From Cladobotryum mycophilum (lineage: Eukaryota; Ascomycota; Sordariomycetes; Hypocreales; Hypocreaceae): a DNA stretch of 64,000 bases. The stretch's first letter is position 1. The number at the start of each line of letters is the position of its first letter. A model generated the notes under the pieces. It was given only the letters and a program-made list of their open reading frames with translations, ran no database searches and was not told the origin of the DNA. The stretch is from NCBI GenBank assembly GCA_036429605.1, contig CM071590.1:5456001-5520000 (forward strand), in the 5' to 3' direction. Positions 13,801 to 24,803 of this stretch are shown here, piece after piece. Position numbers and translations under genes: made by a program.

Positions 13801-14494
13801 GTGTCACACACAGGCCAATTGTGTGCCTTCCCCTCGCGAATCCTGTTTAGCCGCGACGGAGGCGTGGCCATTGCAAATCCTATCCATCCACGCTTCATAC
13901 TTGCTGCGGCTAGGATCCGGACGGTGGCAACCGTTGGCTGTGTGGTCTCAGTACGAATGGGTACAACTTCCTTGCTCGAAACCACCAGCCCTATATCTTC
14001 GGAAGTCAGCCTCCTAAAGACCGTCACACCTGCTCGACGGTCAACTCGGCTCCGGACACCATTAAGCCATTTTCGTTTTCCTGCCAGGCATCTTTCAGAA
14101 CAATATCGGCTCATGTTGTCAATGCAAGAAATCCCCTTCCCCCTGACCATTCCTCAACCCAATTCTCTCAGCGTGGTTGGCGGACATTCACCCTCAAAAT
14201 AAATGTGCGCTGAGCATACGGCTGAATGCCCAGTGTGCGGGAGACAATACCTCGTCTTTGTTGCCTTCTGCCACGAAGTTGAAGAGCCGGGCCGTCCTTG
14301 TCCAAGAGGCATCTCTGTTATTCGTGAGGACATGCGCTCAGGTTCGTGTCCAAGTCCAGTCTGTCCAAACAGCTTAAGAGGCGGTTGCCAGGTTATGTAA
14401 CATTTTTGAGACATTACCGAAAAAAAAACATTAAACGAATGCCAAAGAGAACCATAAGGAATGGATGGCCCGTCTTTCTCAGAACACCATGGAC
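7822..14494. other. 6.7 kb gene-poor region
   Basis: I see no gene here. Open frames reach 146 codons (12232-12672) but have random-looking composition, no recognisable motif and no neighbouring exon that extends them. There is an A-rich stretch at about 8160-8660 and a short ATGA tetranucleotide repeat at 11031-11052. No inverted or direct terminal repeats were evident by eye. It may hold decayed sequence, long non-coding transcripts or regulatory DNA; the sequence alone does not decide. Confidence 0.5.
11031..11052. repeat. ATGA tetranucleotide microsatellite
   Basis: About five to six tandem copies of ATGA/GAAT in an otherwise gene-free stretch. Confidence 0.85.
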
Positions 14495-15845
14495 TCAAAG
14501 TTTCTGTCCGGTCGTCGCTACTTCAACAACCTGATCCACCCCTTCGTACACGGGGATTTCGAAATTGTACTTGCTTGCTATGGCTGGGGAAACGAATCTG
14601 CAACCGGAGTTAGTGGACATGCCCTTACGAGTCGGGGTATGCATGACACGGAGGTGCGTACCGTCCGCCGACGAAGTGTCGACCCGTGAAGTGCTTAACC
14701 AAGGGCTTTGGGGCTGTTAAGCTGACAAGGGCGGTAGGCATGAATGCACTGCCCACACCCGACTTGGGGGGACCGTTTTCGATATCCCAGGACGAGGGAG
14801 CATCCACCGAGGTCACTGGAATCTTAGTTTCTTGCAAGCACTGGATTACGGCCGGGAATGGTTCCCTAACTTCGCCAGAGAAGCTGAACCCTTCAATTTC
14901 AATTAGCTGCAGAAGAAAATATCGAACTTTTAGCCAGCAACAAACCGAATATTGCATCTACGATGTGATCCGTTGACTTCATGGCGGAGGGGAAGTCATC
15001 AACGAATGGGACTTCAAGGTCTTCAAGCTGTTTCGCAAGCCGCTATACACACAATGAGCAACTCTTTTCTGACCTTAAGGAGATAGTCTGCTTGGGGCTG
15101 GGATATATCGAATAGGGCATGGTGAAGAGGAACGTCTGCCGCCTAGGCTTCCTAGGGAGGACATCATAAGGGAACAATGGGGCAATGAGAAGGATGAAAT
15201 ACTAAGACCATCACCGAATTTGCGGGACGATGACGACGACCGCGGCGACGACAACTTTGAGCACGATCCGGTCCACAACACAGGAGATATATTCGAACCG
15301 AGTCCAAAGCACGGGATGCCACACGTACCTGGTACAGCTCATTCTTACTCCTCTTGGGGTAAAACACTGTCGGTTTATATCCATAGAAATACAAGTGTCG
15401 GGCAGCCACGAGACCGTCCCCCCTGATGAAGAGAATTAGAATTCGATTGCGATTAGCAAATGGGAGATTTCACGAGATGGACATACCATTGTTACCTGGT
15501 CCACATGCCACCAAGATTCTGCGGCCCTGGTTGAGAGGTTGGATTCGATAGACTTGCCAAATTGTTAATTATTTTTTTTTCAATACGAGGAGAGGGGAAG
15601 GAAAAGAGGATGGGTTTTTATGGAGCTTACCGGCTTGGGAGACGGATAGACCAGCCAACTCCATTAATTGATCGATGGAGAAGGCCCCGGTGCTCATGAG
15701 CTCCTGGTCAAGAGCTGCAGCAGCCTTTGCGCCTAGGGTCTGGCGTGAAAGAGAGAAAAAAGGGAAGAGGTTAGAGAGGATATGGGATTTTTTGTAGATG
15801 GTTATAGACGAGGCAATATGGGGGTGAAAATACCTTGATCGCCAT
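14495..15845 (-). CDS. NNR1: NAD(P)H-hydrate epimerase (YjeF N-terminal domain), apparent one-base deficit
   Basis: Seven exons, read downward: 15845-15834, 15739-15631, 15552-15487, 15422-15329, 15042-14946, 14890-14662, 14597-14495. The enzyme epimerises damaged R-NAD(P)HX to the S form so that the ATP-dependent dehydratase can repair it. Recognised residues include the start MAIKTLGAKAAAALDQEL, FSIDQLMELAGLSVSQA, CGPGNNG, DGLVAARHLYFYGYKP, FYPKRS, VDAIFGFSFSGEVREPF, the substrate-site SVDAPSSWDIENGP and FVGGR near the end. The order matches yeast Nnr1 (246 aa); the repaired length here is 236. With the good GTATGT donor at 15486, the third junction is one base short of the conserved GNNGGDG loop at the C6 run 15418-15423. 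Alternatively a poor GTCCAT donor would insert one residue. Intron 4 is unusually long (286 bp). The gene is divergent from the bS16m gene. Confidence 0.88.
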
Positions 15846-16308
15846 GATGATAATGGATGAAGCGGGTTTAATAGATTGTGTTTTGGGGTAAAAATGGATT
15901 CCTTCTCAGTTAAGCAATGGGGTTTGAAAAAATAGACAAGTTGTGTTTTTTTTTTGGGTGAGATGAGTTCTATGAGGAAAAGTCGTGATGTCGTTGGGTC
16001 CTGGGGGGTGTGGTGGTGGTGGCTGCAGTCTGTAGCTCTGTCTCTGATGTCAGTGGTGGTGGTTCTCCGAGTCCGCTCCGCCGGGCGGCAAGCAACTCTT
16101 CTTTGATTCTGATTGGCCGTTCCGGCAAAACCCGCCTTCCGGGGGGGTGGTCAAAAATTCCCACGATTGAGCCTGCACACCGGATTCATGCACGAGAGGT
16201 CAGATGAGCAATTGTCTCTCAAACCTGGGCGCATAATTCCAATTCAGCTTGTTTTGTTCCCCCTCCCTCGCTCCCTTACCCGGCATCCGCCCTCGAAGAA
16301 GCAAAGCC
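15846..16308. promoter_or_regulatory. Shared 463 bp divergent promoter of NNR1 and MRPS16
   Basis: The interval separates two start codons pointing away from each other and contains no other gene, so both promoters must lie in or very near it. I see a G/T-rich stretch at about 15980-16030 and C-rich DNA just before 16309. No confident factor-binding site can be named. Confidence 0.6.
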
Positions 16309-16773
16309 ATGGTCGTCAAGATTCGACTTGCCCGGTTTGGGCGCCGGAACTCGCCCTTCTATAACATTGTCGTCGCTCAAGCTCGGTGTGTTGCGCCTGT
16401 TGTCAATTGGAGGGGAGGTGGAGGACTCCCAGACACATATATCCCGTACGGATAAACATAAATATGTGTATGTGTACTGACCTGGGTCACCCCAAAAAAT
16501 TATAGAACGGCACGCAATTCCCGTCCTCTCGAGGTCATTGGCACCTACGACCCCATCCCCAAGCCGGACCCGTACGACAATTCCGGCCGCCTGCACAAGG
16601 ACATCAAGCTCGACTCTCAGCGCGCAAAGTACTGGATAGGCGTCGGAGCGCAGCCCACGGATACGGCCTGGCGGTTACTCTCCATGGTGGGAATCTTGCC
16701 AAAGAAGCAGTTTGGACCAAAGACGGACGGGGCAAAGGGAGAGATTAAAGCTGGCGACGTGAGGATCCGATGA
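16309..16773 (+). CDS. MRPS16: Mitochondrial small-subunit ribosomal protein bS16m
   Basis: Exons 16309-16385 and 16506-16773 (intron 120 bp, phase 2) give 114 residues. The N-terminus MVVKIRLARFGRRNSPFYNI is the diagnostic start of ribosomal protein S16 (bacterial consensus VKIRLxRxGxKxxPxYxIVV). It is followed by TARNSRPLEVIGTYDPIP and a segment containing KLDSQRAKYWIGVGAQPTD, as in the bS16 fold. It belongs to the small subunit of the mitoribosome. As in other S16m proteins, the S16 core begins at residue 1 with no long presequence. Length and splice phase are normal, and no frame problem is seen. Confidence 0.95.
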
Positions 16774-17347
16774 GAGACATTCGCCAATGGGCGTGTTTCG
16801 GTGTGATAAAAAGAAAACAATGGCGATTTTGGGAGCAGGAAGAGAGGGGGGCGGGGGGAAGGGGGAAGGGGGGGGGGGCATTGTGCGATAGTGTATCAGG
16901 CATTTTCAATGGCGTTGGTATGGAGTTTTCAGACGGAACCGAATAGTTCGATATGGTTTCATCGTATTTACGGATAAATGGAAGATGGAATTTGGAATTC
17001 TGTCAAGCTATTTTTGATCAAATGCTATGCGTGGGTTCTAGAACATGCAACCTCCCAATAGATTCCATCAACCCCCTCTAGTCCCCCTCCCCTCCCATCA
17101 CAGCCTGTTCTATTTATAATGTTGGTATTACTGATTGCAACAAATGATGATATTACAAGCGCTTATTGAACTAGATGACTGCCATCACCCTATATCCAAG
17201 CCAATCTGCAACGCCAAATTCCGCCCATCTAAACTCCGTGAATGCCCTGATTTGATGCGGAGCCCCCGCCTGCGATGACCCGGCTGCTGCATAGTCGTGA
17301 AAGCAGCATATCATCACCCAAAAACCCCTCTCTAATATCTTCTATAC
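16774..17347. other. Convergent intergenic spacer
   Basis: It lies between the 3' ends of MRPS16 and the transporter gene. It contains a G-rich tract at about 16844-16878 and C-rich stretches near 17067-17100. No gene is seen; both 3' untranslated regions must lie here. Confidence 0.6.
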
Positions 17348-19175
17348 TTAATGACTTCCAGTGACAAAGAAAAGATTCATAAACAAGCATACTGTCATGA
17401 CAATAAATCCGTATACTGCCAAGGCCAGGGCCAGCTTACGGAGAAGGTTGTGGTCAAAGTGCTCCAAATCCCATCGCCACTTACGACGCCACCGCCAGGT
17501 GCTTGGGCTACTGACGCGGCTGGCTGTGCTTCGGATGCTGTGGGTGCTTTGGGCCAGAACTCCCCCAGCATCTTCGACGTCAGAAGAGTCGGACTCGTCA
17601 ATGTCATCATCTCCCTTTAGAAGGCGCTGGTGGTGGATACTGTCTGGGTCGCTGATCTTGTAGTAGAACAGACCGGGCAAAATGAAGCTGATGGAGGTTG
17701 ATCCAGTGCTGCCAACAAAGGCAAGCATGCGGTCGAGACTGCTCACTGAGAGGGCTGTGATGTAGGCGAAGGTCAAGATGCAGGTCGTGAGCAGCGCAAA
17801 TCGCATATCTGACATGGGAGCAACGGCATGATCACCGCGTGGGGGCGCAGGTGAGTTCAACAGGGGTGAGCCAGCACGACCACCAGTTGCAGGAGCAGTC
17901 CTGTTGGGTCGCCACTTTAGAACAGAGTCCAGGGATGCTCGGCAGGGATGGACCTGTAGGGGAATGGAGAACAGGACGAGGATAACAATGGCGGCTTTGC
18001 CAATGGTAGAGGCAACTCCAGTGGGGTCTGCAACATGTGAGTTTGGGAACGATGGAGCCAAAAGAAGGATCACCTACACATTGAGACAATATTTCCAACA
18101 ATGGCGTTGCCGAAAGTGATGTATCCAGTAATTGCAACCAAGATATAAATGGACGCCGCGGAGCCAATGCTACTGCCAATCACACCAGTCAATCTAGAAG
18201 GAGAGCCATCCCTAAGCTCATTGATGATGGAGAACATCTAGGACATATGTTAGTTTAAACCATCTACATCTTGGGGGTATGTATCCGTACGTTTTGGTGG
18301 CATGTGTAGGCAAAGACGACCACAGGCAATGCACTGAGAGTCTGTACTGCGCCCTCCCACTTGATGACCCTGATGTTGCTCGGTTCGGCGTGGGGATCAA
18401 CCGTAAAATGATAGATGACAAGAACAATGAGATAGCCAATGGATATTAGTGCAACGATACTGGTGTATTTAAGAGAGTCCAGCCGCTTAAGGAAAGCCAA
18501 AGGGATGACGAGAAGCATAAAGGCCGTGATCCAAAAGTGTCGGTCAACCAGATAGGGAATCTCGTCGGCATGACCATTGAGGCCCAGAACCACGCCGGGC
18601 ATTAGATCACCAACGATGATCATGTATGAAACGCCGACGCCAAAGCACTTGACTGCAATCGCCAAGTCGAATATAACGGCCGCATTGGGGTAGGTGAGCT
18701 GCGACAGAGCAAAGAAGGACGAGGTTCCGCGATCGAGATAGCGAGCGCATCTAGTCTGAAGGTAGAGACCAAAGGCGGACATCATGCCAGACCAGATGAT
18801 AAGAACAACGCCAAGCATAATTCCCATATGCGACAAGACTGAAGGCATAGCGAGGGTGCCAGCTCCGACGACTGCATGGCATGGTTAGTATTCGTTTGTT
18901 GATTCGTCATGTGGTCTGTCGGAAGCGGAGGAAGGGGTGCGCACTGGTGTTGAGCAGGTTGACGATGCTGCTTATCATGGTAGCCTGTCCATTATAACCG
19001 CCATCTTTACCGCCCCGGCGCCGTGGTCTGGATGGAGGAAACAAGATATGTTAGCTGAATGCGCATCGCGAGCCAGCCTCGGCGAGAGTAGATACGGTGG
19101 AGGAGCATACTTTGACATGTCGCTGGCAGCCCCAGGAGAGGCAGCCCGGTCCGTGATTGATTGATAGGTTGTCAT
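17348..19175 (-). CDS. AAAP-family amino acid transporter, vacuolar Avt5/6/7 type
   Basis: Five exons, read downward: 19175-19111, 19027-18945, 18871-18291, 18237-about 18078, and 18027-17348; all phases agree and give 522 residues. About 10-11 hydrophobic helices follow a short hydrophilic N-terminus (MTTYQSITDRAAS). Typical family stretches are SSIVNLLNTIVGAGTLAMPS, GVGVSYMIIVGDLMP, LPVVVFAYTCHQN-MFSIINEL, GYITFGNAIVGNIVSMYP and FSIPLQVHPCRASLDSVLKW. These fit the auxin/amino acid permease family, specifically fungal transporters that export neutral or basic amino acids from the vacuole; substrate and membrane are inferred. A Ser/Asp-rich loop (GDDDIDESDSSDVED) lies before the last helix. 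The second exon was placed using acceptor CCAG at 19028, because the nearer AAG gives a stop. Confidence 0.9.
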
Positions 19176-20526
19176 TTAACCGGTTCCAACAGTATCTACG
19201 AGTGACAAGCGCACCGCTCGCGGCGTTGATGTGGTATCTGCGACTGTTGTCGTTAAGGGGATATCGCCGTGGGTTGGTGTCGGGGGGTGATTAGTCGATG
19301 GAATGCTGTTGTCGTCGTCGTCGTCGTCGTCGTCGCCAAAAAGCGCGGTGTCGTTGTCCAGAAAAAACCCAAGCCCGCTGTAGTCTTTGTTGTAGGTAAG
19401 GAGAGGACAAGACGGCAGCGAGCCGCAATTAAAAAGGAACGGGCTGCAGATAAGGCTGATGCTGCAGTGACAACAAGGCCACCCCGTTTGTGGTTGAATG
19501 GATGTGTTTTGTGGACTGCTGGTGTTTTTTTTGGAGGTGCCAGCTGTGAAGATGCAACCAGCGACCCTGAGCGACCCAAAGCGCTGGCTGGCCTCTGGCA
19601 GCGGGGCCTCCCCGGTCCGGGGACCCGGTGTCAACCGAGAGCCAATCGCCATACGAGACCAAGAAGGGGGCGCACCCTTTGGCTTCCAAATGTCGTGTGT
19701 CTCGTGCATTCATCATTAGGCACGCCATATTTCACTCTCTACATACCTACACCTACCTACCATTGTCATCACATGCCGAGCCATAGCCGGAGCATAGACT
19801 AACAGAGTTTTTTCGCAGTTGTGGCATTATCCTTTTGTCACTGAGAGCGCCATCATCACGAGGCTTATTAGTAAGACTTAGTTTGACATGTTACGTATCC
19901 CGGCGACATAAGAAATTCTCCTGCAACGGCCAGTCACAATTCAAATCCATGTTCAAAACGTAATGGCATCGGCTATCTGAGTGGAGTCTGCCAAATGGCA
20001 GAATCTTACTTGGTACGGCAACACGGATAGGAGGACCCTTATGGCTGGGCATTCGTTCTCGTATTCATCAAGGCTCAACTCAACCGTTGCATTCCGACGG
20101 AGAAGGAATTTGTTATCTAATCAAGCTAGCAGGGTAAATATGCGTACTCAAAGCAATCGATGGTTAGTTGAAGGGCGAAGATATGTTTTGCATCTGAATC
20201 GGTTAAGATCTTCATGTTTTTATGTCGACTTGACATGTTATAGTAACATACCATTGTATCCAATAGGTCTGCCGTGGCAAGCGCTATGATGCCAGGGCTG
20301 TTCCCGTTAGCGTGGGCCTGCAGACAATGAACGCTTGGCAGCGAATCACAGCGCGCCAGTCCCTGGCATTCAACTTTGAGGTGACATTCTTTGTTCAGAC
20401 GTCACTGTAGCCCAAAACATACTGCCTCTTTCACCCTCATAACCAAACCACCAAAGAGACTAATTGCGAAGGACCAACAACCAACAACCCCGCTGCCCTC
20501 GCATATACTCTGGCATCTGGCACATC
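19176..20526. other. Divergent spacer between transporter and RO-10 gene
   Basis: No supported gene. A GTC trinucleotide run at about 19310-19336 lies in the presumed 5' leader of the transporter and makes long spurious open frames on both strands. Confidence 0.6.
19310..19336. repeat. (GTC)n trinucleotide microsatellite
   Basis: About nine GTC units, just upstream of the transporter start codon. Open frames crossing it encode only poly-Val or poly-Asp-like runs and are not genes. Confidence 0.85.
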
Positions 20527-21206
20527 ATGGAGACCATGGAAAACTCTCTAGACCAGACAAGTCTGGCTACCATCTCGCTCCTCGAGTCTCGTCTCCTTCG
20601 CATCGAACATTTGCTCTATGGAGCTTCCACCTCCCCTCCTCCCAGCCAAAATGACTCTGCTCTGCGGAAGATGAGCGAGCTGGACAGGCGCTTCGCGAAA
20701 ATGGTGTCAGACATTCGGGTTTATAGCGAACTGCTCAAGATTTGTGCGTCTCGTTCAGCACCCCTCTCCCTAATCCGGGTACCTCTCTAACCATGCTCGC
20801 AGATAGGTCTAGCCCCGACTTATTCCACGCGCCAGCACCCTCCGAGCCCCCTTCTCAGCTACCTCCCGATACAATTCGATCCATAGTCATGTCATCCGCA
20901 TCCTCGTTTAATACAACATTATCTGCCCTCACCGCCGTCAAGGACATGCTCATTCCCAACCCCGCGGCGAGCGCCACCCTCATTTCCTTGAGTAAGCGGA
21001 TGAAGGGACTCGAGGCTACACAGCTGGCTCAGGCCGCCGAGATCGCGCAGCTACGAACCAAGAGCGAAATGATTATCCGGTCGTGGTACGAAAATAGCAC
21101 AATACAGAATTCAGAGCTCTTGGCCGATGCCGAGGCGAGGGTGCAGCGAGTTGAGCGCGAGTTGAGACGGAAAGAGCGCCAGATTGAAGAAGAGAAGGAA
21201 TTATAG
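20527..21206 (+). CDS. ro-10: Dynactin p24 subunit / nuclear distribution protein RO-10-like
   Basis: Exons 20527-20743 and 20803-21206 with a 59 bp intron (phase 1) give 206 residues. The N-terminal TSLATISLLESRLLRIEHLL and the C-terminal half, from about residue 145 (SKRMKGLEATQLAQAAEIAQLRT), are heptad-rich. They end in a strongly charged coiled coil (VQRVERELRRKERQIEEEKEL). This layout, with a proline-rich middle (HAPAPSEPPSQLPPDTI), matches the small dynactin shoulder subunit, called RO-10 in Neurospora, where loss of the subunit disturbs dynein-driven nuclear movement. The assignment rests on remembered family sequence and size. Another short coiled-coil protein is possible but less likely. 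A second in-frame ATG lies three codons downstream. Confidence 0.75.
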
Positions 21207-24200
21207 AATGATTGATTTAAGATTGGTATATATAATGGCCTGTCAATATGGAAAGGCTGGTGCGATGGTCGGGATAAGGAAGCCAGGTCTCTGTGCATGC
21301 TGGTATGAGGTGATGGCCCATGATACCTAATGAGCAACAGCATAAAATGCAGGCACCGGCCTGCTCTTTTTCTTACATTGATTCATGCTTCATCCTGTTA
21401 TCTTATTTCCAACTTTGCCATTTTGAGTTCATCACTTCATGCCGCCTGTATATCCCGCTAGTTGCGGTACTGTTCTCCTCTCGACTACGCACTTGTCATG
21501 AGCTAGACAAAGAGGCGGCACCGGTCTCAACGAGCACAACCTTAGTGGTTGAAGTTCGACAATCGTCTACTGGCCGACGTCTAAATAACACGGCCTATAT
21601 TCGGCCAAAACGGCAGACGAACTGTACCGGCGCCCATCTCAGAAAGCCATTAGCTCATGATCTGAAAGGATGACAAGAGCATGGAACCGCTATCGACATT
21701 TGATGACACTTGACGGCTCGACAGTCAGAAGGGAGCAACAACATGGCGGCAAGGCGGTGATGTCTCCCAAAAAAAAACTGGGAATAAGAACTGCTGGATT
21801 TGAAGGAATTAGATATCCCAAATATACTTGGAGTCCCGTAACAGCTCTTGGTCCGGACTTTGGCTCTCTGAAATCACATTCAACTTGCGACTCCGATTCC
21901 TTGTGATACATGCCAAATAAGACTCATTCTAGCATTGTTACATGGCATTCCAGCCTATGAATGAGTAATACGTAGGTTAGAGGACTAATGTCGACTCACA
22001 TCCACTCATTCAACCCCTCCCACTCCGCGTTTCAGCCCTTCCCGTCACATCAGTCGTTTCCCCCCTTAACAAACTTGGGTTCCCTCGTATAAGAGCTTGT
22101 TTGGCAGATATTGCGAGGTAATTTAAAACCAGTAGCAGATTGATTTGTTAGGCAGAATCGAGGTCACCTTGATTTGCTTTTTTCTTCTTTTTTCTTCTGT
22201 CACCTGCCTTCCCTGGGATCTGGATAAGAAAGAAACCGGATCGGCCGTTCGCGTGGGAATCTGAGACACTCGTGGTTTTTTTTTCTGGGGAGGCCCTGTT
22301 TTGGGGGAGTGAGTTCGGGAAGAACGTGTTGCAGTTTTTTTTGTCGATCTTAGGGTCTATCCTTATACCGTATGTGTTACCCGTAGCAAATTCATGAATG
22401 GAGGCGATCTTGAGAATATCTCTTTATTGTATGTTCTCATATCAAGTAGCTTATTACTCACAAGGGGCGTACTGTTTGTCTGTCCAACGAGATTGTGCAT
22501 CTTGAATCTGTCAATGTATGACCAAACCCTTGTGGCTTATCTGACCTGTTCAGGAAAAAGACATGTGTCACCCGTCACTCTAAACTCAAAAGAAAAAAAC
22601 ATGACTGATAAAGTGGCAGTGCGGGATCCCAAGTTCATGGACGCCCAAGAAAAAAGATATAATTAGGGGCAACACAGTGTGGGATGGAAGCACAGGGGTG
22701 TCTATAAGATTGTCAGGGATTTTGACATGGTTAGACACGAGTTTCAATGTCCCCGTTTGAGAAGCTTGGAGCGGCCTTATAGCCCGTTCACTTGATAGAC
22801 ATGATTGAGTATGGTGCTGTTTATACGTTTCTTGTCTTGAGAGGGAAAAGTGAAGTGGATTTATGTCTGCGCAGCTTTGATTGATGCGGGTTCGGCTGAG
22901 CCTCCGTACTGAATCCTCCAGGCTGTATTTTTATCTTCAAATCACTTCTGGCAGCGGAGATTTGCATTTCCTCGAATGAGATCAGCAAATGGTGTTTCCT
23001 GCATAATCGTTTCATGCGCCGATAACACATGAACTATTACCATATCTGATGCCTACTATTGGAAGATTACCGTAGTATTCCCGTAAAATACCACTTTAAA
23101 GAAGAGGGTGGCAGCTCACTTGCATGTTTTGTATGGTTTCAATGCCCCATGATCAAAACGGCAGTCCATAAGCCAAGATGTGTGTGTTGGACAATGTAAG
23201 GGGAAGTCAGCGCTAAAGAGGAGAACACAAGCTGGGCAACACAGCGTCCCGACGCGTTTGTTTCCTGCTTTTGATTCTGCTGCCCACGGCCAATGACTCT
23301 ACCAATGCAAGCTGGATATGGTTCCCGAAAAGGCTGCACGACATTATTTGTACGTCCGCACCAGGTGGAGTGAGTGCAGTGGAGAGTGGCGTGAACGGCA
23401 CCAAAAGGGATTATTTTGAATGCACGTCAGAGAGACGGCTGGTTCGCAGAATTTAGCTGCTTGTCTTTCCGGAACGAGTAGTTTCATGATTCATGGCCAT
23501 TCAGGGCCTTGTTCGGACAATATATAAGCACGGGCCTGTTGCCAGATGAGGCCAAAGTAGGATGGCCAGAGGATCGGATCAATCCATTTCAGCATCTGTG
23601 GGCAACTTCAAGGAGTTGGTGCTGTCAAGACGGTGTTAGTAGACAAATCAGCTTCCATTGCAGGCCACTCAAATTCTCAGAACCAAAACCAGAATCACCC
23701 AAGCATCTGCAAGGTCTGTGGGCAGCGGGCAGCGGGCAGTGGACAGAAGATGGGAGGGTCCACCAACCATGAAACCTGAATGTGGAGGGAGAGGGGAACG
23801 CACACTTATCATTCCCCTGCATCCGAGGCCAGGGTCGTTCCAGGATGGCTGAACCTATCAGAGCTGGCGCGAAACACGCCGTCGAATCTCAAAACGTTGA
23901 GAAGTCCGGGGTCCAATTGGAGGAGCTTGAAGGCCTCCTGCTCTTGGCATGTGGTTTGCGTGCATTCACACGGAGTACCATGACTTGTGTGTCAGGGTGC
24001 GGATGCAACAGTATTTTGTCCTTGTGTGATGCGGTGATGCAGCAGAAGAAGGGGCAGCCATGGTGCGTGGCATTAAAGGTGAGGATCTAATGATTGGTGG
24101 TTTCAGCGATAACATGGCGCTGGGACGAGGATGATCCGAACTTGAAGGATGGATGGATGGATGGATTTGAGATGAGATGCATTGGGGTTGTTGGATCCCC

Positions 24201-24803
24201 AAGTAGTATGTACTTGTATGCAGGGAGCAAAGAGACTCCAGGCAGGCTCACCACGCGCTGAAAAAAGAAGAAGAAGAAATAAAAAATAAAGGTGATGTAT
24301 GTTGTACGTAACGGTTCGCCCTCCATTCCAATCAACTCTTACAGGGACGGGACAACACGTCAAACGCGCTCAACGACGATGCTAGAGGAGGAAGAGGGGA
24401 AGGGAGGGAGAGAGCGAGGGGAGAAGAGCCGAGAGACAATGCAGACGTGAGCATTCCACAGACATAAAGAGCCTACTCCCTATACAATCAATTAATTGAA
24501 TTTTTAAAGAGGCGGGGGTATCTTTTAATTGATTTACTACACTCCATATGAACTGCATCATGAGAGACAAATAAATGTACGATGAAGATGAGACTTGCCA
24601 AAACAATAATAACTTCGCGTTGTTGAATCTCACACAAGCTGACGCCACAGTGTAGTGTACACCCCCAAAGCCAACACACAACAAGCCATCCATTGGATGA
24701 ACGAGTGAATGAACGGGCTGTAAAGGTGCAGGTGGGCAGTTCAGAGGCTCACCACCTGTGTTGTGTGTACCTTTCATTTTGCACATCCGAGAGTCCACTC
24801 ATG
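21207..24803. other. 3.6 kb spacer upstream of the SHO1 leader
   Basis: No convincing gene: short frames up to about 138 codons without motifs. It includes a GGAT repeat at about 24148-24166 and purine-rich stretches near 24380-24430. Part of it probably belongs to the SHO1 promoter. Confidence 0.5.

Noticed and set aside
19269..19802. 177-codon frames on both strands
   Set aside because: They are driven by the (GTC)n repeat in the transporter leader; no motif or partner exon.
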